Source of the DNA: a virus
Direction: 5' to 3' (one strand)
DNA: 22,681 nt
Virus record (IMG/VR): IMGVR_UViG_3300042310_000245
Span: 1 to 22,681 of that record
Shown here: in pieces, positions 14,108 to 20,657 of the stretch
Layout: every line of letters begins with the position of its first letter
How positions within the stretch are numbered: the stretch's first letter is position 1
Translations under genes and position numbers: made by a program
The notes under the pieces: model-generated
Databases searched by the model: none
The model's input: the letters and a program-made list of their open reading frames with translations, nothing else
Told to the model about the DNA's origin: nothing

Positions 14108-15197
14108 CACCGCCAAACGAGTTATCGCGTGTCCTGCCAGTGTTAAGTTGGTGCAACAAATGCCACCTAAACCATCGTCATCATATGCCGATGAAGGTAC
14201 GCTTTGCCACCTTGCAATGGAAAAGTTACTCACTGAGGATAACTTCAACATCTACAGTTTGTCGTATGCAGGTATTGATATGACAACTGAGCTGGCAAAA
14301 GAAAAGATTGAACCGGCGCTGGCGGCGCTTGATGAAATTGACCCAACTAAGAGTATGGAGTTTACCGTTGAAGCTAACGTAAGCTACGGTGATTTTTTGC
14401 CTGACGTGTTTGGTAGCGTTGACCTTATCGGTAGATTAGGTGACCGCGCTGTCATATTAGATTGGAAATTTGGCAGTGGTGTTAGCGTGGAAGTGGAAGA
14501 AAACGAGCAGCTCATGTTCTACGCCGCCGCAGCAATGCGCACAAAAGGGCTAGAATGGGTATTTGATGGCGCGGCGTATATTGAACTTGTGATTGTTCAA
14601 CCCCCATCTGTTAAGCGCTGGAAAACTAATGCTAAACGCATTCGTGAGTTTGAGAAAACGCTTAAGAAAGCTATCGATTTGTCTGAAACACTTGATGCAC
14701 CGTTAGCCAGTGGCAAACACTGCAAGTGGTGCGCGGCTAAACCAACTTGTCCGTTAATGACAGGTGAGGTAGATAGAGCGCTGAAAGCAACGCTAGATAA
14801 TATTGATGCAGAATCTATTGCAAACTATTTACAACAAGCTGAAATTCTGGAACAATGGATTACCGATTTGAGAGCATTAGCGTTTCAAATGCTTGAAGCG
14901 GGCAAACCCGTCCCTAACTACAAACTTGTTGCAAAGCGGGGGACAAGAAAATGGACTAATGAGGCGCAAGCAGTCGAATCGCTTTTGGCTCTTGGTCTGA
15001 CAAATGATGACATCTACGATTCCAAATTGGTTTCACCGGCGCAAGCAGAGAAGAAATTAAAGGCTCTGAAACTGCCCATGCCGGATGATGTTGTCGCAGT
15101 GGTATCTTCTGGCAGTACAATGGCGCACGAATCTGACCCGCGCCCTACTGTCTTACTAATCGGGCAACAATTAACAAACGCCCTCAATAAACTTTAA
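14079..15197 (+). CDS. Cas4/AddB-like Fe-S PD-(D/E)XK exonuclease (DUF2800 family)
   Basis: 372 residues with Shine-Dalgarno GGAGA upstream. Nuclease core: His44 (DEGTLCH), Asp115 (FGSVDLIGR), Asp128-x-Lys130 (ILDWKFG) and Gln144 (NEQLMFYA), the order seen in RecB/Cas4-type PD-(D/E)XK enzymes. Four cysteines, Cys18 (VIACPAS) and Cys215-x2-Cys218-x5-Cys224 (CKWCAAKPTC), match the split arrangement that ligates a 4Fe-4S cluster in AddB and Cas4. The protein therefore probably contains an iron-sulphur cluster. DUF2800 proteins sit in phage replication or recombination modules, where they are expected to resect DNA ends. There are no CRISPR genes nearby, so this is a phage recombination enzyme rather than an adaptation protein. 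Confidence 0.85.
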   Translation: MSHSSIAGGSTAKRVIACPASVKLVQQMPPKPSSSYADEGTLCHLAMEKLLTEDNFNIYSLSYAGIDMTTELAKEKIEPALAALDEIDPTKSMEFTVEANVSYGDFLPDVFGSVDLIGRLGDRAVILDWKFGSGVSVEVEENEQLMFYAAAAMRTKGLEWVFDGAAYIELVIVQPPSVKRWKTNAKRIREFEKTLKKAIDLSETLDAPLASGKHCKWCAAKPTCPLMTGEVDRALKATLDNIDAESIANYLQQAEILEQWITDLRALAFQMLEAGKPVPNYKLVAKRGTRKWTNEAQAVESLLALGLTNDDIYDSKLVSPAQAEKKLKALKLPMPDDVVAVVSSGSTMAHESDPRPTVLLIGQQLTNALNKL

Positions 15198-15209
15198 AGG
15201 TAAATTAAA

Positions 15210-15851
15210 ATGACATCATTAACCGTATTTGGCAACGCCAACCTTCCAGCAGTTAACAGCATCTCTAACGCATTACGCAACATTCAAACTGACACCAATA
15301 CTTCAGGTGGCGTGACTATCCTTAAAATGGACAGAACAGGTCACTGGGTATATGGCGCGTCTGAAACTGAAGTGGACAACGATAGCGTGTGGGCAGTTAA
15401 CCCTTTTAGTTTCACGCACGGTTTTATTGCGTGGGGTGAAGGTGAAGTATTAGGAGAGAAAATGGTTAGCGTGACTGAGCCATTGCCACAAGTTGAGCCT
15501 GCGCCTGCCGCTGCTAAACGTGGCTGGGAAACGCAAGTGGGCTTCTCTCTCAAATGTATTGACGGTGAAGACAAAGGTGAAGAAGTACGCTACACAGTCA
15601 CTAGTGTAGGTGGTAAACGCGCCGTGCAAACATTAGCAGTCAATATCGCTAATCAAGTAGAAACAGACCAAACTAAACCTGTTGCGGTAGTTTCGTTAAG
15701 CAAAGAGCATTATCAGCACAAAGCCTACGGGCGTATCTACACACCGATGTTTGACATCGTGGAGTGGATTAGCCTAGATGGTGAACCTGAAGACACACCC
15801 CAAGAAGTCATCGAAGATGACGCGCCTGCTACCCGCCGCAGACGCGCATAA
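15210..15851 (+). CDS. Candidate phage single-stranded DNA-binding protein
   Basis: 213 residues, preceded by AAAGG. I recognise no named domain. The centre looks beta-rich with several aromatics (GHWVYGASE, VWAVNPFSFTHGFIAWGEG), as in OB-fold proteins. The C-terminus is strongly acidic (LDGEPEDTPQEVIEDDAP) and then ends ATRRRRA. Its place between an exonuclease and the DNA polymerase, plus an acidic tail like those of phage ssDNA-binding proteins, makes an SSB role likely. This is inference. It is followed by a hairpin with a U-tract before the polymerase start. The polymerase lies in the same frame 13 codons after this gene's single TAA, with no other stop between. Confidence 0.5.
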   Translation: MTSLTVFGNANLPAVNSISNALRNIQTDTNTSGGVTILKMDRTGHWVYGASETEVDNDSVWAVNPFSFTHGFIAWGEGEVLGEKMVSVTEPLPQVEPAPAAAKRGWETQVGFSLKCIDGEDKGEEVRYTVTSVGGKRAVQTLAVNIANQVETDQTKPVAVVSLSKEHYQHKAYGRIYTPMFDIVEWISLDGEPEDTPQEVIEDDAPATRRRRA

Positions 15852-15856
15852 CCGAT

Positions 15857-15890
15857 AAGGAGAAGGGCGGCTAAAAGGCCGCCTTTTTTT
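15857..15890 (+). terminator. Terminator-like hairpin lying between the Shine-Dalgarno and ATG of the polymerase gene
   Basis: GGCGGC (15866-15871) pairs with GCCGCC (15878-15883), with a U-G pair and an AAAA loop inside. Seven T follow (15884-15890), abutting the polymerase ATG at 15891. The only Shine-Dalgarno is AAGGAG (15857-15862), 28 bases from the ATG in linear sequence. Folding the stem leaves about ten unpaired bases between them, a functional spacing. The element can be read as an intrinsic terminator, as a spacing hairpin, or as both. Confidence 0.75.
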
Positions 15891-17810
15891 ATGCCTATAC
15901 TTTATATCGATTTTGAAACAAGAAGCGAATGTGATTTGCCTAAGCACGGCGTTTACAATTACGCGCAAGATTTGACCACTGACGTGCTGTGTATGTGCTA
16001 CGCCTTTGATGATGGCAACGTGCAGACATGGACGCCTGATATGCCGTTTCCTGATGACGTGCGCAACTTCACGGGTCAGATACGGGCGCATAACGCCGCG
16101 TTTGAGCGTTTAATCTTTTGGTACGTTCTACAAATAGATTTCAAGTTGGAGCAGTTTTACTGCACCGCTGTGCAAGCACGGGCAAATTGCCTTCCGGGCA
16201 GTCTTGAAGATGTTGGTCGTGCTATCTCTAGCGAGATGCGCAAAGATTATCGTGGCAAAATGCTGGTTAAGCAGTGCTGCACTCCTCCTTTTAACACCAA
16301 GCTGTTGCCTGAGCTTATCGAGTATTGTCGCCAAGACGTGAGAACTATGCGAGCCGTGTCTACTGCACTGCGTCAGTTGACAAATGACGAGCTTGCAGAC
16401 TATCACGTTAACGAGCGTATTAACGACGCGGGTGTTCTCGTGGACGTTGACTTGTGTCGCGCCGCAATGCGCTACGCCAGTGTTGAGCTTGAGGAAATCC
16501 AATCTCGCGTCGTGGAGCTTACTGATGGCGTAATTAAGTCTGTTCGTTCACCGAAGATGCGCGAGTGGGTGCTTGAGCGTGTTGGTTCTGTCGCTCGTGA
16601 GCTAATGTGGAATGGTGAGAAGTATTCTATCGACAAAAGCGTTCGCGCTAATTTGCTGTTGATGGACGACCCTGAAGAAATTCCGCCGCACGTTGCGGAG
16701 GTTATTCAATGCGCTGATGACTTGTGGGCGTCGTCTGTTGCTAAGTTTAGCCGTCTGCTTTCCCTTGCAGATTTTGAAGACCATCGTGTGCGTGGTGCGT
16801 TTGTGTTTAATGGTGGTAGTGCGACTGGTCGAGCGTCGTCTTATGGTGCGCAGGTGCATAACTTCACGCGTAAATGCGCTAAAGAGCCTCAGCGAGTGCG
16901 TGATGATATGGTCGTTGGGCGCAATATCGTTCCGGTGCATGGCAAGCGTGTGACGGACGTTCTCAAAGGTATGCTTCGCCCTGCGCTGATGCCTGCTATT
17001 GGAAACGTGTTCGTGGTGGCAGATTGGGCAGGTATTGAAGCGCGTGTGACGCCGTGGGCGAGTTTGCAGCATGGCAGTGAAGATGTGCTTAACGTGTTTC
17101 GCAGTGGCGAGGACATTTACGTTCGCGCCGCTGCCGGTATCTTTAACCGTCCGATGGATATGATAACGCCTGACCAACGTCAGATTGGTAAGGTGGCTAT
17201 TCTGTCGTGCGGCTATATGGGCGGCGCGGGCGCGTTTGGCGCGATGGGTAAAGCGTATGGCATTTCACTGCCTGAAGCGGAGGCTAAACGTACCGTTGAC
17301 GCGTGGCGTCGCAGTAACACTTGGGCGGTGCAGTATTGGGGTGAGCTTGAGCGAGCATATATGTGCGCCATGCGCCATAAGGGGCGTGAGTTTACCGCTG
17401 GTCGCGTGACGTATCTGTTTGACGGTGTGAATTTGTGGTACGCCCTGCCGTCTGGTCGGGTGCTATGCTACCCGTCGGCATATATTGAAGACGGGTCGGT
17501 ATCTTACGCAAAGGCGGCGTGGAAACCCGCTGCTGATGCAGTCGAATGGCCGCGAGCTAGGCTATGGGCTGGACTCGCTTGTGAGAATATTACACAGGCG
17601 ATTGCAAATGATTTACTTCGTGACGCTTTGCGTCGAATCGGGCATACTGTCGTGCTTCATGTTCACGACGAGATTGTGCTGGAAGTGAAAAAAGAAGACG
17701 CGGCGACAGCCGCGCAAGACTTGGAAACCGTGATGTGTAGCGCCCCTGCGTGGGCAGAAGGATTACCCTTAGCGGTTGGTGTATCAACATTAGAGAGATA
17801 TGGAAAATGA
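15891..17810 (+). CDS. DNA polymerase, family A, with 3'-5' exonuclease
   Basis: 639 residues; the replicative polymerase of the phage. Exonuclease motifs: IDFET (Asp7, Glu9), RAHNAAFER (residues 65-73) and YCRQD (Tyr145, Asp149), all apparently intact, so proofreading is expected. Polymerase motifs: TGRASS (312-317), motif A ADWAGIEAR (377-385) with catalytic Asp378, motif B RQIGKVAILSCGYMGG (430-445), and motif C VHDE (591-594). Motif A reads DWAGIEAR rather than the DYSQIELR of Pol I, a divergent form typical of many phages. There is no 5'-3' exonuclease domain. The start is fixed because exonuclease motif I lies at residues 5-10 and no other start codon lies after the upstream stop. It overlaps the primase-helicase as ATGA. 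Confidence 0.95.
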   Translation: MPILYIDFETRSECDLPKHGVYNYAQDLTTDVLCMCYAFDDGNVQTWTPDMPFPDDVRNFTGQIRAHNAAFERLIFWYVLQIDFKLEQFYCTAVQARANCLPGSLEDVGRAISSEMRKDYRGKMLVKQCCTPPFNTKLLPELIEYCRQDVRTMRAVSTALRQLTNDELADYHVNERINDAGVLVDVDLCRAAMRYASVELEEIQSRVVELTDGVIKSVRSPKMREWVLERVGSVARELMWNGEKYSIDKSVRANLLLMDDPEEIPPHVAEVIQCADDLWASSVAKFSRLLSLADFEDHRVRGAFVFNGGSATGRASSYGAQVHNFTRKCAKEPQRVRDDMVVGRNIVPVHGKRVTDVLKGMLRPALMPAIGNVFVVADWAGIEARVTPWASLQHGSEDVLNVFRSGEDIYVRAAAGIFNRPMDMITPDQRQIGKVAILSCGYMGGAGAFGAMGKAYGISLPEAEAKRTVDAWRRSNTWAVQYWGELERAYMCAMRHKGREFTAGRVTYLFDGVNLWYALPSGRVLCYPSAYIEDGSVSYAKAAWKPAADAVEWPRARLWAGLACENITQAIANDLLRDALRRIGHTVVLHVHDEIVLEVKKEDAATAAQDLETVMCSAPAWAEGLPLAVGVSTLERYGK

Positions 17811-20083
17811 ATTTTATTAAGTATTTAGAGAGAATAGCACCTGAAGGCGAAACCGTCCTTCTAGTCAAACAAATTGCTAAAGATAACGGTCAGTTTGCAT
17901 GGCCTGCTTATCTTCCTTCTCGATACGATGGCAAGGGCGCATGGTACGGCAATACCGCGTCGTTTATCACGTCGCGCTTTAAAGATGGTAAACCGTCTGC
18001 GAGTGCGGGCAATTGCGAGTACGTTGCCTTCCTTGTGCTGGACGACATTGGCACTAAGAGTCTGCGCCCGCCTATCGAGCCGACATGGATAATGGAAACC
18101 TCACCGCAGAATTACCAATGGGGTTACACGTTTGCTTTAGATGATATGCCAACTAAGGGCGAGTTTAGCGCCGCCATTAAAGCAATCGCTGACGCTGGAT
18201 ATACTGACAGTGGCGCGATTAACCCCGTGCGTAATTTTCGCCTTCCTGCGTCAGTCAATTTGAAGCCTGACCGTGCGTCGTTCAAATCTATTCTCGTGGA
18301 GTTTCACCCTGAGCGTGAATTTACCCTTGCGCAGATATGTGCCGCGCTTGATGTTCACCCGTCTGCGGCTGGCACGGCAACAGTGCGTCCGATTGCTATT
18401 ATCGACACAGGCAACGACGATGTGCTGGAGTGGCTATCTTCGCGTGGTGACGTGATGGAGTCTGCTAACGCTGAAGGCTGGGTTGGGGTAGTTTGCCCTA
18501 ACCACGCTGAGCATACTGATGGTCAGTTGATGGGCAGATACCATCCGCTTAACCGCGCTTACTGTTGCTTTCATGGGCATTGCTCGTCGTGGGACAGCCG
18601 TACTTACCTCGCGTGGGTAGCTGAGATGGGCGGCCCTAAACACTCACATGGTCTTCGTGAAGAAATATTGGCAGAGGTCATGCACACAGCGATTGGCAAA
18701 CTCGAACCCACTGATATGTTCAGCACTGACGCGGCGGCGGCTATCATTGCAGAAGTCGAACAAAAGGAAATCGCGCGGCTTGAAAAGGCGGAGTGGTATC
18801 AACGCTTTGCTTACGTCATGTCAGACGATTCCTACTTTGATTTGCAAAACCGTCGTGAATTCTCACGTCAGACGTTCAACGCCGTGTTTCGTCATGTGTC
18901 GTGCAAAAGTATTCACTCTGACCGCAAGATAGAAGCCGCCATGAGCTTTGACGAGAATCGTCAGGTGATGGGCGCTAGAGTGCTGGCAGGTATCACCTTT
19001 GCCGCTGGTGACTCGGTGATTGCTACGCGTGACGGTGAATTGTATGGCAACCGCTGGCGTGACGCTCGTCCAGATTCATCTCGTGGCGGAAATTTGGGTG
19101 GCAATATATCCCTATGGCTTGACCACTGTAAATCGCTTGTTCCAGACGAGCGTGAGCTGGAACACATTTGGGATTACATGGCGTTCAAGGTGCAGAATCC
19201 GCGCGTTAAGATTAATCACGCTATTCTTCACGCCGGCGGTCAAGGTATCGGTAAAGATACAATGTATGCCCCATTCATTTACGCCGTGTGTGGACCTCAC
19301 TTGCGCAATTATTCGCTTATGTCTACTGACACCATTCAATCTGCGTGGGGCTATCATTTAGAAGCAGAAATTATTGTTATTAATGAGCTTAAAGAAGCAG
19401 ACAGCGCCGCCCGTCGGATGCTTGCCAACAAACTCAAGCCGGTTATCGCCGCGCCACCTGAGATGCTATCCGTTAACCGTAAAGGCCTTGCCCCGTATAA
19501 CCTTGTAAACCGTCTTGCCGTGCTTGCGTTCTCCAACGACCGTGTGCCGTTGTCACTCGAATCGGGCGACCGTCGTTGGTTTGCCACTTGGAGTACGGCG
19601 GAGCGCTTGCCTCCGCAATCGGCTACCGCTATATGGAAATGGTTTAATGACGGCGGCGGGTATGACCTTATTGCCAACTGGTTGTTCTTGCGTGATGTGT
19701 CTGCGTTCAACCCTGCTGCGCCTGCGCCTATGACAGACTTTAAAATGTCACTGGTGCAGAATGGTATGTCCGCTGTTGAGTCGTCGCTTCTTGACATGAT
19801 TACGCTGCGTATGGGTGAGTTTGCCTCCGGTGTGATTGCCTCTCCCTTTCAAGCCATCTGTGAGCGCGCCGCTATGTCGTTTGGCAGTAAACAATTTCCG
19901 CCCGCCGCGCTATTTCATGCACTTGAAGAAGCTGGGTGGGCTGATATGGGAATGTGCAATTCGCGCTCGTCTAAGACTAAAAAGCACGTCTTTTGCGCGC
20001 CTGAGTTTGCGTACATGAGCAAGTCTGCGCTGCGTGATATGGCAGAGCAAAAACCTGTTGCAAAAGTTGTAGCGATTAAGTAG
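17807..20083 (+). CDS. Primase-helicase: N-terminal primase-like domain, zinc finger and SF3 helicase
   Basis: 758 residues from ATG 17807 (ATGA overlap with the polymerase stop; an upstream ATG at 17750 lies inside the polymerase gene). Residues 1-190 resemble archaeo-eukaryotic-type primases: FLVLDDIG (Asp79-Asp80), TFALDDMP, and NFRLPASVNLKPDR (143-156), the RLP..N.K motif of RepB/PrimPol-like proteins. Residues 230-259 give a zinc-finger-like set: Cys230, His233, Cys253/254, His256, Cys259. The helicase part has Walker A AGGQGIGKDT (476-485), Walker B EIIVINE (521-527) and the SF3/D5 motif LAFSNDRVPLSLESGDRRW (573-591). It should unwind DNA and lay down primers for the Pol A upstream. A strong terminator follows at 20134-20172. 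Confidence 0.85.
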   Translation: MNFIKYLERIAPEGETVLLVKQIAKDNGQFAWPAYLPSRYDGKGAWYGNTASFITSRFKDGKPSASAGNCEYVAFLVLDDIGTKSLRPPIEPTWIMETSPQNYQWGYTFALDDMPTKGEFSAAIKAIADAGYTDSGAINPVRNFRLPASVNLKPDRASFKSILVEFHPEREFTLAQICAALDVHPSAAGTATVRPIAIIDTGNDDVLEWLSSRGDVMESANAEGWVGVVCPNHAEHTDGQLMGRYHPLNRAYCCFHGHCSSWDSRTYLAWVAEMGGPKHSHGLREEILAEVMHTAIGKLEPTDMFSTDAAAAIIAEVEQKEIARLEKAEWYQRFAYVMSDDSYFDLQNRREFSRQTFNAVFRHVSCKSIHSDRKIEAAMSFDENRQVMGARVLAGITFAAGDSVIATRDGELYGNRWRDARPDSSRGGNLGGNISLWLDHCKSLVPDERELEHIWDYMAFKVQNPRVKINHAILHAGGQGIGKDTMYAPFIYAVCGPHLRNYSLMSTDTIQSAWGYHLEAEIIVINELKEADSAARRMLANKLKPVIAAPPEMLSVNRKGLAPYNLVNRLAVLAFSNDRVPLSLESGDRRWFATWSTAERLPPQSATAIWKWFNDGGGYDLIANWLFLRDVSAFNPAAPAPMTDFKMSLVQNGMSAVESSLLDMITLRMGEFASGVIASPFQAICERAAMSFGSKQFPPAALFHALEEAGWADMGMCNSRSSKTKKHVFCAPEFAYMSKSALRDMAEQKPVAKVVAIK

Positions 20084-20133
20084 ACTAGTTGCAACAATTC
20101 TCTCTAATTGTTAGTTCATGTGTACTTAAAGTG

Positions 20134-20172
20134 TTCCTCAATTATCGGCTCGGATGATTGGGGAATTTTTTT
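20134..20172 (+). terminator. Strong intrinsic terminator of the rightward replication operon
   Basis: TCCTCAATTATC (20135-20146) pairs along its whole length with GATGATTGGGGA (20153-20164), 12 pairs including two G-U, around loop GGCTCG. Another T-A pair extends the base. Seven T follow (20166-20172). It lies about 50 bases after the primase-helicase stop. Confidence 0.9.
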
Positions 20173-20180
20173 GGCATTTG

Positions 20181-20222
20181 GTTTCGTGGCAAAAATTTGC
20201 AAATCGTTTCGTGGCAAAAATT
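20181..20222. repeat. Direct repeat pair, GTTTCGTGGCAAAAATT
   Basis: The 17-mer occurs at 20181-20197 and again at 20206-20222, a period of 25 bases, with no mismatch. The intervening bases read TGCAAATC. It resembles a pair of iterons. Confidence 0.85.
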
Positions 20223-20235
20223 GAGCGTTCATTAG

Positions 20236-20276
20236 ATTTGAAATCCTAGCCCCTACCAAATTTGAAATCCTGAGCC
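20236..20276. repeat. Direct repeat pair, ATTTGAAATCCT...AGCC
   Basis: ATTTGAAATCCT occurs at 20236-20247 and 20260-20271 (period 24). Each is followed by AGCC, directly in the first copy and after one G in the second. It adjoins the 25-base-period pair, so four repeat units lie in less than 100 bases. Confidence 0.85.
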
Positions 20277-20286
20277 TTCATATATA

Positions 20287-20306
20287 CGCGTTTCATGCGC
20301 GTTTCA
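20287..20306. repeat. Short direct repeat pair, CGCGTTTCA
   Basis: CGCGTTTCA occurs at 20287-20295 and 20298-20306 (period 11), followed by CGCGTGA. The 11-base spacing puts both copies on the same DNA face. Confidence 0.6.
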
Positions 20307-20390
20307 CGCGTGATTTTACGTCCGCGCCTGGCATTGGATAAAGTGTTTTTATAGCCTTTATCGGCTTGCTGCAAGCTGATTGAATGTTAG

Positions 20391-20503
20391 GCAATACTAG
20401 GGTATTGCTAAACTATTTATTGCAGTGTAACGGGCTTTATACGCCGTTAAATAATAGGCAATAAAAAAGGTTTTTTAAGGCCTTGCAATTGTTTGATGCA
20501 ATA
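20391..20503. promoter_or_regulatory. Cluster of five GCAATA/TATTGC motifs
   Basis: GCAATA lies at 20391-20396, 20458-20463 and 20498-20503. Its complement TATTGC lies at 20403-20408 and 20418-20423. The first and second form a hairpin (GCAATAC/GTATTGC). Two copies are preceded by TAG (TAGGCAATA). The same motif forms the inverted repeat around the clamp-operon promoter at 22191-22223. It is a candidate protein-binding site; the protein is unknown. Confidence 0.5.
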
Positions 20504-20525
20504 AAAAAAGCGCCTTTTCAGGCGC
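20503..20525 (-). terminator. Intrinsic terminator of the leftward sliding-clamp operon
   Basis: Read on the minus strand, GCGCCT (20525-20520) pairs with AGGCGC (20515-20510) around a four-base loop. It is followed by seven T (complement of 20509-20503). The rightward reading has only a weak T-rich flank. It closes the transcript that begins near 22176. Confidence 0.85.
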
Positions 20526-20533
20526 CTTCTTGT

Positions 20534-20596
20534 TTAGCTTTCCAGTAGAATTGCCAATATAGCGAATTTAACTAGAATTAAAAATACTATTAACAT
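20534..20596 (-). CDS. Possible 20-aa membrane peptide
   Basis: ATG at 20596 with GGGGT nine bases upstream, then 20 codons to TAA. The sequence MLIVFLILVKFAILAILLES is almost entirely hydrophobic, one transmembrane helix. It lies between the clamp gene and its terminator, so it is on the transcript. The short length and AT-rich context mean chance cannot be excluded. Confidence 0.3.
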   Translation of the reverse strand: MLIVFLILVKFAILAILLES

Positions 20597-20603
20597 TAGT
20601 TGT

Positions 20604-20657
20604 CTACCCCATACTCGCGCGCCACGCGTCAATTGATAAAATTCTATACTTTTTCAT
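20604..20657 (-). pseudogene. 17-codon remnant of an MKKYRILSIDAWR-type small phage protein
   Basis: The ATG overlaps the clamp stop as ATGA, a sign that a gene once started or still starts here. The frame reads MKKYRILSIDAWRASMG and stops at TAG. From memory, small phage proteins of about 60-80 residues begin with a very similar K-x-R-I-L-S-I-D-A-W-R and continue with a G-W-T-W-N-N-W-type segment. Here the codon after the glycine is TAG, one base from the expected TGG, and further stops follow. I read this as a truncated gene. A functional 17-residue peptide is the alternative. Confidence 0.4.

Larger units (their letters stand above)
20084..20533. other. Gene-free region between convergent transcripts, origin-like
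   Basis: I find no credible coding frame here. The stretch contains an inverted repeat AACAATT/AATTGTT (20093-20112), a rightward terminator, three pairs of short direct repeats, a hairpin GCAATAC/GTATTGC (20391-20408), the GCAATA cluster and a leftward terminator. Each is listed separately. Concentration of iteron-like repeats next to the primase-helicase gene makes a replication origin or control region possible. Confidence 0.6.

Noticed and set aside
16602-17177. 191-codon minus-strand frame opposite the DNA polymerase
   Set aside because: Antisense to conserved polymerase motifs, with a His/Arg/Thr-rich composition typical of a reversed coding strand.
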